This document shows, one piece after another, positions 11,540 to 21,386 of a DNA stretch of 64,000 nucleotides. Source of the DNA: Leucocoprinus leucothites (Eukaryota; Basidiomycota; Agaricomycetes; Agaricales; Agaricaceae); contig JAACJO010000021.1 in NCBI GenBank assembly GCA_013368445.1, forward strand, positions 434,001-498,000, written 5' to 3'. The translations under genes and the position numbers were made by a program. The notes below the pieces were generated by a model. The model ran no database searches. It was not told the origin of the DNA and worked only from the letters and a program-made list of their open reading frames with translations. Each line of letters begins with the position of its first letter. The first letter of the stretch is position 1.

Positions 11540-12005
11540 TCTCGGTCAGGAGAGGAGCAACAATGAAAAGGCCATCCGAACACTATCACGAGGCTCCATC
11601 CCAGAGGACCAAGACCCTACCGAACCCCTCGCTGAGATGAGATCGCTACAAAGCTCAAACTGTCTGTCATGGAGCGCGAAAAATGCTGCTCATAGGTGCG
11701 ATATTACTATCCAAAGTGAGCATTGTGGGCGGCGAGGGAAATATTAGGGTGAAGGATCGAGTTCAAATCTACTCCTATAACGATGAGTTGCCTCCCAAAG
11801 TTCGAAATCTATAGACTGGCATTGGACTGCGAACGAACAATGCAAGCCGGGAAGGAAGAACTTCCACGTCGATCGGGAGGTTTGTCCACCATAGTGCGCA
11901 CTTCAGTGGCCAGGTTTTCAGGTAAGGTGGACGTTTCTGGGAGAGCGAGTGTTCTCGGAGGATGACGATAACATATGGCTGCGAGAGACTCACGTCACCA
12001 GGATT
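11540..12005. repeat. Dispersed repeat R1, copy b
   Basis: It is colinear with 5740-6180: AGGAGCAACAATGAAA, the GCATTGTGGGCGGCG block, CGAGTTCAAATCTACTCCTATAAC and ACGAACAATGC are shared. It precedes the region upstream of copy E. Confidence 0.65.
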
Positions 12006-12370
12006 CAGTTGGGTTCAGTTGCCGGCAAGCATCGGGGTACATAGGGGGGGAAGAGTGTGCATCATCATATTCGACGTAAGTTTATTCATGTTTGTATTAA
12101 CCTTGACGTACCAAGGCTAATACCTTATTTATTTCTCGCTCGATACCCAACCCAAATCGACACTTATATCCGGCTAGCGGCTTCTATTTGACACGATCCA
12201 TACCAGCATTCTTAGAATGAAGGGACCCTGGAATGGGAGCCAAGAAGTTGGGTCTTCCAAGGACTTCATCATCCTTATTTATGGGCTATCACCACCATTG
12301 TCATTAGCCGAGCCGATCTTTTTCACAACCCGCTCCCCCAGTGGCTTTCCCTCGATCCTATTTTTGCAAG

Positions 12371-13670
12371 ATGACAAGCGAGGTCTTTACGCGACATTAT
12401 ATGAATAGTACGCCTTCAAACTCCGATCATGTTTACAGCGCTCTGATTCATTGTTTCATTAATGCAGTTTCAGGCCTTTCTTTGCTCATTTACGATACCT
12501 TCTTGAGCTGGGATAATGAAAGGCGGTATATCTGGAGGTAAGCCTTACTCAGGGCCCTTGGTCACGACCTCTGGCTCATTTGATATTACAGCCGTGATAC
12601 TCCATGGGCCATTAGACTAAGTTTTTTCATCTCACGATACCTTCCAATTGCAGGGCAAATGTAGGCCATGCCCCTCCACCTACTTATCACTTGGCTGGTA
12701 ATTGCGATAAATCCTAGCACGAACGTCGTCATCTCATCGCCGACCCATCTGGATTTGGGACCAGTGGTCTGCTTCCGATGGCAAGGATGTCAAGTAGCAA
12801 TATTATACATACTATTATGGAATACAGAACTTCTGATGATGACCAGAGGTATGTCGTTTCTACATATTTGAATTCAAATTCCACGCTGACTCCTCGATGA
12901 TAGTCTATGCCTTGTACGATCGTTCAATACGTGTTGGGAGCCTCTTAACCTTCTGGTTTCTCCTGTGCCGCGGATTTGATGCGTGGAGGGTATCCATAAC
13001 GGTGCAGGAAGTAATATTGGATAAAGAATGCCTAGTGAAAAGACCCTCGACTCGTGTAAAGTGGCTTATGTATGTATTCCTTCTCTTTTCTGGTCAGGCG
13101 CCACAACACTAATGCAACTTCACGACGAATTGATTGGTCTAGAATGGTGATACTTTTCAATCAAGCCGCGTTCTGGTCTCTCACGTACAGACGATATCGC
13201 AGCGCTATCCAGCAGGGATGGTCTAAAAATCCACTTGTTCGAGTAGTAATGAGAGATCAATCCTCTACCTTTGTTGTACTAGCCGGTATGCGACCGCTAT
13301 TTCCCTTGACAGAGCTTCGACGCCGCCACTAACTCGCTCCATAGCTTTATTACTGTCGGTACTACCGTATGAATTGTACATCAAACAAGTTATGCACATT
13401 ATGATTCCGTGAGTAGATTCCAAATTTCGTGCTCATATGAATTCATGAACTCACAAAGAGACCTTGCTAGCCTTCTATCATGTACTTTCTCAATAATGGT
13501 CAGTTAAAACCTCGAGCACATTTCGACGAATTGAACTAACGACACATTTTCTCCAGTCAACTCGACTTATTCTTAATCTCCGGGGCCTCAAAAGTACCGA
13601 AGGAGACGCGGAACAGGATAACAGCTTGACTGCTGTAATGTCCGTAGAGGAAACACAATCACAATCATAG
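12371..13670 (+). CDS. DUF6533 membrane protein, copy E (9 exons, intact)
   Basis: Exons 12371-12407, 12468-12537, 12592-12660, 12718-12848, 12904-13069, 13143-13285, 13345-13408, 13459-13498 and 13557-13670 join to a 277-residue open frame ending TAG. Landmarks: MTSEVFTRHYMN, GLSLLIYDTFLSWDNERRYIW (DUF6533), FFISRYLPIAGQ, VYALYDRSIRVGSLLTFWFLLCR, NQAAFWSLTYRRYRSAIQQGW, LPYELYIKQVMH and the tail STRLILNLRGL. Exon 1 could be read through into exon 2, but the intron at 12408-12467 restores the alignment with the other copies. An alternative acceptor at 13097 would make a 28-nt intron; the 73-nt intron ending at 13142 fits the paralogues better. E and A share the 40-nt exon 8. Confidence 0.87.
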
Positions 13671-13749
13671 TTGGGAGATCCATAAGCTTCCAATAATTTC
13701 ACGCTCGTAACTCTAAGTGGGATGAAGCACACAAAAGAGCTTAGCGGGA

Positions 13750-15980
13750 TGGGTAGACAATGTAGGCAGCTTGGTCACAAAAGTGGCTCCAGGACGGTGA
13801 CCAAGGTCCCGACTGAGGATTTGAATTCTTTCGTCAGTAGCGCGAATGGTCATCTCGACTCAAAGCCACTATAGGGGCATGGCATATAGAAGCAGCTATA
13901 AGCAGCTATCATGGCGAGAGCGTAGCCGACGAGGCTATTACAAGTTCCGAAGTCCAGTGCCAGGGCGGCCACCACTAAATATTACTACATTTCATTATAT
14001 CATTCATTGTTTTCGCTGATAACACCGTCAGCCTATCCATATTGGGATGAGTGACAGACCTATACCTACCTAGACTCCACAGAACTAGGATACGCCACTC
14101 CGAACCGATCAACCTTCCATCCGTTCAGCCTATAGTCCGCCCAAACCTCCCTCAGCCGTTTTACATTATTCCACAACCTTCGACGATTCCGTGTCGGATC
14201 TTCCGTATGCACAGCATAAACGAATTGGACAATTGGGAACCCAGGACTTGAAATCAGTTGTTCGGACACTATATTCGACTGCGAATCCGATGACATCCAC
14301 GTTTTCAGCGCTTCTATAAAATCGTTGTGTTCTTCGGGTTTCTGATCGATGGGGTGCACCCAGAATAGAGCGCGATTCAGGTTGGGTTGCAGCATTTCTC
14401 TGAAAACTATTGCGGTGAACTGAGAGCTGGCGATTAGGTCGTGCATTCGCTGCGAAACGGTCTTGAGCTTGAGATACTCTCCGACAGTAGGGAGCCAGCC
14501 GAATATCTGCACTAGGACTTCGGGTGAAAAACGGGAGAGGGAGCCCAGTGAAGAGGAGGAGGATGTCGAGAGAAGGGGACCGTCGAAACCAATGTTGGTT
14601 AGCTCGGCCATTTCACTCTGATCAGAGAGACTAGGCCATCTGAACGCCGAAATCATGATCAAATAAGCGCTTAGAGCTCAAACAGTCAATCTGTGGCTCA
14701 CTCATGTGGGGTGGCGAACATCCACAACCCATAATCATCCAGCATTGCGATTTTGATCCTCTCCCGATCCCATCCTTCTCGTAGCGCATCAGCGATGCTA
14801 AACGAGAGTATTCCTCCGGTCGAGAGCTCGTACTGTGTCTGTTCCAGCTTTTTCTCTGCGCCGCCTGGTTCCAGCCAATCCAACCAACCACCATCATCTA
14901 TAACCACAAGTCAATGATGAGCCCTAAGAAACAAAAGCCTGGGAGTTGTAACATACTGCGACCAGTCTCCCTCGAGTTAATAACCTCCCACAATTCGCCG
15001 ACAAACGACAACTTGCGACCATCCCACATCGGCGGTAGATGCTCAAGCCCAATCCATGCCTGCAAGAAGAGATAACATGACTCGGAGAGGAAGAAATTCC
15101 CGATGCCTCCCTGCCAGTATGAGCCTGTCCGCGTTAAACGCTCCTCCTTCTCTTTAACAATCACTCCGTCCTCTCCTTGCCTTTGAACCACCACCTCGCT
15201 AAAATCACCACACTCCGGGTCGTCCACAACTCTTGTTGTCACAAACTTTCCGTCAGGAATCCTGCGCATCACGACCCGGTCCTTTGGCACTTCCTCGTGA
15301 GGCGCCTCTCCATCGTTGCCACTGAAATAGCCGATAGCGATACACCTCTGAAAAGCATCTCCAAATCCGAAAAAGTCCTCATATTCGTCCATGAGTTCAG
15401 TGAGGTAGTTCTCGAGGTCATCTTTCGAGTCGATACCCTCGATCTGACACTCCTCAACAATTGAAGGAAATCGTTCCAGAAGCTCAGAAACGAGCTCTTC
15501 GGCAGTGATATCCGAAGCATTCGTAAATCCAGTAGGGGGAATGGGGGTGGCCCCGCACAGAAGGCAAACTTCGTCAAAGTGACCCATGTGGGAGGTAGAG
15601 AAGGGAATGAGGGGTGATAAAAATCACGTTCGCAGGTTCGATTTTATGTTGGTCGATAGGGCGTTAAAATGGTGATGGCTGACAGTAATCTCGCGCATGG
15701 CGCAGGGCTGGACGCATGCTAAACTTGAACACTTACACGCTTGCTGGTGTGTATCAGAGGGTTAGGGATACAAGCGAAGGATATGGCGCATGGATTGTAT
15801 AGTGCGATACTGTTTCCTGTAGTAGTACGGAATACTTATGCGCAACGAGAGAGTGGCCTGGGGCGAGGCAGTGTAATTGTTTTCGAGAAAAAACGTACGC
15901 ATAGTAAAGGGAAATCGAGAACGATGATGAAAAAAGGAGAGTTGAAGAAAGCGTAACTTCGGAGACGCCAAAGCCGGATC
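13750..15980. repeat. Tandem duplication unit 1 (F-box gene 1)
   Basis: This is similar to 17480-19720 in the same orientation, with a period of about 3.7 kb. The downstream part (ACTCAAAGCCACT.., CATTTCATT.TATCATTCATT) and the upstream part (TTGTATCAGAGGG-type block) are shared as well as the gene. The upstream part is more diverged. Confidence 0.75.
14066..15587 (-). CDS. F-box domain protein 1 (3 exons)
   Basis: Exons 15587-14957, 14897-14702 and 14669-14066 keep frame (phases 1 and 2) and encode 476 residues. The start MGHFDEVCLLCGATP is the hallmark of a large Agaricomycete family, with a Cys-x2-Cys near the N-terminus. A middle part (LFLQAWIGLEHLPPMWDGRK, GGWLDWLEPGGAEKKLEQ, IAMLDDYGLWMFATPHE) precedes the F-box at about residues 300-340 (RFSPEVLVQIFGWLPTVGEY, LKLKTVSQRMHDLI). 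The C-terminal part holds LWNNVKRLREVWADYRLNGW. F-box proteins bind Skp1 and select substrates for SCF ubiquitin ligases; the substrate here is not known. The three open pieces look like separate ORFs until spliced. Its tandem twin lies 3.7 kb away. Confidence 0.85.
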
Positions 15981-16568
15981 ACGGCAAACCTTGGATCACC
16001 GGATCTCGTACAGAGAGGGGCGTAGTAGGAATGTTGGGAAGGCATGCATTGTGAGGCTCCAATCTGAGAAGTCTGAAGGACTCAGGACGGAGTGTTCCTG
16101 CAGTAGAGTTCTCAGTCGCTAAAATTATTTACGTAGTTGTCACTAGATCCTCTGTTGCACGACGGTGAAAACTTGATAATACAGTGCCTGCAGATAGTAT
16201 CACCAGGTATTCCCGGGCGCTGGTACAGTAGATCTAACCGTTTCATACAGCATTGGGTATCGAGATGTGGCCCACGGTTTTACAGCTCAACCAACTAGCA
16301 TCGTTGATTTGAATGGTTATCCTAAGGGTTTCAGACGAAGAAATCGGGAGTAGAGGAGATAAAGTTCAGAGGAGGGCTTTCACTATTTCAAACCACCGCA
16401 CCCCTGAATTCAAAAGGCATGTAATCTTCAAAACGTCGATTGGAAAGAGCAACGCAGTGCCAAAGCGGGATTCCGCCACTCCAAAAAGATAATCGGTATT
16501 AGAAGGGAGGCACTCGCACTTGTCCGGCATTGACCAAAAGGCCGCCAGATCACTTCCCGACAAATTCT
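15981..16568. other. Spacer between the F-box duplicates, first part
   Basis: No open frame with a recognisable domain was seen. The 5' edge is the diverged upstream part of the duplication unit. Confidence 0.45.
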
Positions 16569-16763
16569 ACATACCTACACTTCATCTTTCGGGGATGCTG
16601 GGAAAGCAGTCTGTGACAAGAGCACAAGTTAAAGCGCCCAAGAATCAGGAAGTCTCCAGATAGAAGAAAGATGGGAACCTGGCCGCTCTGGTTTGATATA
16701 TAAATACTTGTGAGGGAGAGCATTTTTTTTTGGTGATAAATGGAGCTCTGCCAGAAAATTAGA
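16569..16763. repeat. Dispersed repeat R2, copy a
   Basis: It shares a block of about 190 bp with 27476-27666 in the same orientation: ACTTCATCTTTCGG.GA.GCTGGGAA, TCTCC.GATAGAAGAAAGAT and a TATATAA-like word before GAGGGAGAG and AAATGGAGC.CTGCCAG. No coding frame is obvious. The TATA-like word and shared spacing would suit a promoter fragment, but this is inference. Confidence 0.6.
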
Positions 16764-17079
16764 CTAAACTGGCGCTTGGCTTATCGTATTATCTTTCCTT
16801 ATGGAGCTTTTGTTAGAATGCAAGCACATACCAGACACCTGTTTTGGGTCCGAGTCCCGACGGGAGCCCTCTCTTGGTGGGCGCCGTTTACTTAGATATG
16901 CTAGACTTCATTATCCCATTGTTTATCGTGTGGCATGATTTTACCTGGATACAATTGTTCGTCTGCGGCTCATCGACTCTATTTTCCACGTCTCTTATTA
17001 GTATAAATATGCCAGCTCGTGTACTGTCACCTCAGTTCCCGTACACTTTAACGAGTGACTGAGTATTCTCAGTATCTTG
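16764..17079. other. Spacer without recognisable gene
   Basis: An open frame at 16844-17062 (+) has a hydrophobic run but no recognisable domain and no paralogue in this window. Confidence 0.4.
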
Positions 17080-17530
17080 TATGTGAAAAATGCTGCTCGT
17101 GGGTGCGATATTATTCAAAGGGAGCATTGTGGGCGGCGAAAGAGATATTAGCGTGAAGGATCGAGTTCAAATTTACTCCTGTGACGATAAGTTGCTTCCA
17201 AAAGTTCGAAATCTATAGACTGGAATTGGACTCCGAACGAACAATGCAAGCTGGGAAGGAGTAACTTCCACGTCGATCGGGAGGTGTGTTTGGGTTATGG
17301 GTTGCTTCGTAACCAGATTTCTCTAATGTGATTCACCCGAATTTTGTTCCAAACAGCAGATAAACCCTTTATCATCTCCACTACAACCTGCTCTCAAAGT
17401 TATAGCGAGGTACTGTATCTCCTAAGAAAGATAGTCGTCAGCAATACACGAAGAGGAAGTGCGTACCAAGGCCCACCGATCATAAGAACACTCGAGCACG
17501 ATCCGAGGGGAGGTTGGAGGTCCCAACTGA
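17080..17530. repeat. Dispersed repeat R1, copy c (rearranged)
   Basis: 17080-17285 matches the core of R1a and R1b (GTGCGATATTATTC, GTGGGCGGCG, CGAGTTCAAAT). 17285-17520 matches 5548-5740, which lies on the opposite flank of the core in copy a. Confidence 0.6.
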
Positions 17531-19720
17531 GCAATTGATCTTTTTTGTTAGCAATACGAGGGGTCAACTCGATTCAAAGCCACTGCAAGGGCAAGAGGTA
17601 TAAAAGGTAGCACACTATCACGTCCACAACGCAGCTGACGAGTCTACTATGAGCCCCAAGGTCCAATTCCCTCGTATCACCAAGGCGGCCACCATATGCC
17701 TACATTTCATTCTATCATTCATTATTGTCGCTGATGACAACGTCAGCCTATCGGTACTAGGATAAATGCGCTTATACCTACCCAGTCTCCACAGACCTAG
17801 GGTACGCCACCCCAAATCGATTAACCTTCCATCCGTTCAGCCTATAATCCGCCCAAACCTCCCTCAGCCATTTTACATTATTCCACAACCTTCGACGATT
17901 CCGTGTCGGATCCTCCGTGAGCACAGCATATATGAACTGGACAATCGGAAACCCAGGACTCGAAACCAGTTGTTCGGACACAATATTCGACTGCGAATCC
18001 GATGACGTCCACGTTTTCAGTGCTTCCACAAAATCGTTGTGTTCTTCGGGTTTCTGATCGATGGGGTGTACCCAGAATAGAGCGCGATTCGGGTTGGGTT
18101 GCAGCATTTCTCTAAAAACCATAGCGGTGAACTGAGAGCTGGTGATTAGGTCGTGCATTCGCTGCGAAACGGTCTTGAGCTTGATATACTCTCCGACAGT
18201 AGAGAGCCAGCCGAATATCTGTACTAGGACTTCAGGTGAAAAACGGGAGAGGGAGCCGAGTGAGGAGGAGGATGAGGTCGAGAGAAGGGGAACGTCGAAA
18301 CCAATGTTGGTTAGCTCTGCCATTTCGCTCTGATCAGAGAGACTAGGCCATCTAAACGATGAAATCATGGTCAAATAAGTGCTTAACGCTCAACAGTCAA
18401 TCTATAGCTCACTCATGTGGGGTGGCGAACATCCACAACCCGTAATCATCCAGCATTGCGATTTTTATCCTCTCCCGATCCCATCCTTCTCGTAGCGCAT
18501 CGGCGATGCTGAACGAGAGGATTCCTCCGTTCGAGAGTTCGCCCTGTGTCTGGTCCAGCTTTTTCTCTGCGCCGCCTGGTTCTAGCCAGTCCAACCAACC
18601 ACCACTATCTATAACCCCAAGTCGATGATGAGTCGTAAAAAATAAAAGAGTTGTAACATACTACGACCGGTCTCCCTCGAGTTGATAACCTCCCACAATT
18701 CGCCGACAAATGACAACTTGCGACCATCCCACATCGGTGGCAGACCTTCAAGCCCAATCCATGCCTGCAAGAAGAGATAACACGACTCGGAAAGGAAGAA
18801 ATTCCCGATACCGGGTCCGTTCCATCTTGTCCGTGTTAGACGCTCCTCCTTCTCTTCAACAATCACTCCGTCCTCTCCTTGCCTTTGAATCACCACCTCG
18901 CTGAAATCGCCACACTCTGGGTCGTCTACAACTCTTGTTGTCACAAACTTTCCATCAGGAATCCTGAGCATCACGATCGGGTCCTTTGGCACTTCCTCGC
19001 AAGGTACCTCTCCATCGTTGCCACTGAAATAGCCGATAGCGATACACCTCTGAAAAGCATCTCCAAGTTCGAAATAGTCCTCATATTCGGCCATGAGTTC
19101 AGCGAGGTATTTCTCGAGGTCATCCTTCGAGTTGATACCCTCAATCTGACACTCGTCAACAATTGAAGGAAATCGTTCCAGAAGCTCAGAAACGAGCTCT
19201 TCGGCAGTGATGTCACAATTATTCGTAAATCCAGTAGGGGGAACGGGAGTGACCCCGCAGAGAAGGCAGACTTCGTCAAAGTGGCCCATAGGAGAAGGTC
19301 AAGAGATGTGATAGTCATCATGTCCGCTGTCAACCAGACGCTAAAATTGAAAATGGTGATCAATTGACAGCGATCTCATGTGTGCCATGACACCCAAATG
19401 TCAGGGCCATATACCTGCTTAACTTGAATATCTGAATACACATGCTGGTTTGTATCAGAGGGGTAGGACAAAATGAGCTGAAGGGTTTAATCATACGAGG
19501 CATAGTCCATGCCATCAGCACGATTCTATTTCCTTTAGGTGGAGTGGAAAATCGTGCCTAACAAGGGGATACGGCCATGCAACGCAGCTATTGTGCCAAA
19601 AAATGCGCACAGTGAAAGTGAAAAAAGAGCAACGATGAGAAGGGGAAAGAAAGGGAAACTTGGAAGCAACAGTTGCCATCGACGCCTGGTCACGGCAAAT
19701 ACCGAATCCCTTAGAAACCC
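17480..19720. repeat. Tandem duplication unit 2 (F-box gene 2)
   Basis: This is the partner of 13750-15980. Gene, downstream flank and part of the upstream flank are conserved; the promoter side has diverged most. Confidence 0.75.
17778..19289 (-). CDS. F-box domain protein 2 (3 exons)
   Basis: Exons 19289-18662, 18608-18413 and 18381-17778 give 475 residues. Exons 2 and 3 have the same lengths as in F-box gene 1 (196 and 604 nt) and exon 1 is one codon shorter. The start is MGHFDEVCLLCGVTP, the F-box is RFSPEVLVQIFGWLSTVGEY, and the tail keeps RLREVWADYRLNGW. Substitutions are scattered and no stop or frameshift is seen, so both copies look functional. The main difference in the body is around the exon 1 segment before GIGNFFLSESCYLF (TRWNGPG against TGSYWQGG). 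It probably recruits substrates to an SCF complex; the target is unknown. Confidence 0.85.
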
Positions 19721-20133
19721 GATTGCCGCTTCCTCGCTTCTGCTGGTATGTATAACGAGAGCCACGTATTACATTATGAGTACAAGTACACCGTTCCTAT
19801 ATATAATAGAAATGACTTGAAAGGCATTGTAATATACCTGCTTTCTGCTATGCGATGACGTCCTCTCGAGTCGATAACCGATGATGATCTTGATTATAGG
19901 ACTCAGCCGTCCTGGTTTGCCTACTACTTTCATGGCTTGGTCACATATTTGCTGTATGGGGAAAAGGTCCATCGCCAATTTCTGGCACCAGCCAGTAGAA
20001 TCATTCCAAGTAGATTAGGAAGCAGAGCATGGCGTGAGTTTGCTCGGAGCGGCTTGGTCGGATACTAATAACCCGACAGGAAAAATCACTCTCGTCCCTT
20101 GAGTAGAGAGTATAAAGTGTTTGAGGTTCACAT
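19721..20133. other. Spacer without recognisable gene
   Basis: An open frame at 19769-19978 (-) is not recognisable. No repeat partner was found. Confidence 0.4.
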
Positions 20134-21050
20134 TAGTCGCGCTCAATGTTAAAAGTAGCCGCCCGCGTGCCTGTAACTCGATATTCGATATTCGTACGAT
20201 TTTTGATTTGAGTGACTGGGAGTGATGCGCGATCAATATTTCAAGCTCCGCTGTCCCAAACCATCAGACAGGTATATCTAATAATCTTGCCGGTATAGTC
20301 CTGCCTCGATGCCTCGAGAGTTCACAGCGTAGGAGGTGTTTGGTCGTGCGAAAATTGGGCGCAGCGCACTGCGAAGGATGGTGAAGCTTCTCACCCGGCC
20401 AATAGACCGCGGACCGCCCATCAATAAGCCCAACAAATAAATAAACATTTCCTAGTATATGTATTGATAGTACAACCACTATGGTTCCTCAAAATAATAT
20501 TTCAAATACCAGAGGCTTTTTTCTCTGGCAGAGATCATCCCTGCAAATGACCCGCATATGTAAGCTCAGAAGCCTTTTGATGGCTTCCTGATGGTGAGTT
20601 ATATACTCATCGTTATGGTTGCATGCTAAAAGCATAGCCCTCGGTACGAGGTAAGGTGTACTTATCAATATTTGTATGATATTTGTATCAGACACCCTGT
20701 AAAATAAGGACAGTGCTTGGGCATTGGTCCGGACATTTTGGCACTTAGATTAATCAGGACCCATAAAATATGATATATAAATCGCCTATTTAACGGATAT
20801 AATTTAGTGAACATGGAACACAAGTTGGATCGCAATGTCCTGAACAGGTACTATCGATAAGCATCCATCCAGAGAGGTACAAAAGGAAGGTAGAATAAAC
20901 CAAGCCCAGAAGCTGGCCAGCCCTGGCAGCCGGCGGAGCTTGAAATATTGATCGCGCATCACTCCCGGTCACTCAAATCAAAAATCGTACGAATATCGAA
21001 TATCGAGTTACAGGCACGCGGGCGGCTACTTTTAACATTGAACGCGACTA
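20134..21050. mobile_element. Non-autonomous element with 118-bp terminal inverted repeats
   Basis: 20134-20251 and 20933-21050 are inverted copies with only a few mismatches (for example TTTTTGATTTGAGTGACTGG against CCGGTCACTCAAATCAAAAA), both ending TAGTCGCG outward. A weaker match continues outside to GTTCAC/GTGAAC. The inner 680 bp has no transposase frame. This is the layout of a MITE-like or deleted DNA transposon. I found no clear target-site duplication, so the exact ends are uncertain. Confidence 0.65.
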
Positions 21051-21386
21051 TTGACGTGAACTAATGCAGCGACAGATGTACGTGATGAGCTGTCTCTGCA
21101 AAGATAAGCAGTCCCGAGCGGACACGATATGGACCCAACTTCACAATGCATCAAAATTCTAGCTGAATAACCTCTTTCACATATTTCACCGATTCATGGA
21201 CTACATAATACACAATCCGTTTGCTGAGACAACCTTGTTGTGCCAATACCCATCAGTTCAACAACAGATGGCGATTCTATGGCATGGTCATGATGTAAAC
21301 GGTGCATCAAAATAATTGCCTAGACTATACTAACTAAAATATGTACTAGGATCTCGGTAATATGGAAAAGGAATTTCATCGAGCAC

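Noticed and set aside
13070..13097. 28-nt intron in copy E ending at a pyrimidine-rich TTTTCTGGTCAG
   Set aside because: It keeps frame but is shorter than fungal introns normally are and would add residues absent from all paralogues. The 73-nt intron aligns perfectly.
14631..14897. Separate small ORFs between the two parts of each F-box gene
   Set aside because: Splicing joins them in frame as exon 2; they are not independent genes.
15177..15464. 95-codon plus-strand frame, with a twin at 18879-19166
   Set aside because: It is antisense to exon 1 of the F-box genes. Its conservation in both copies follows from duplication and the sense strand has the family match.
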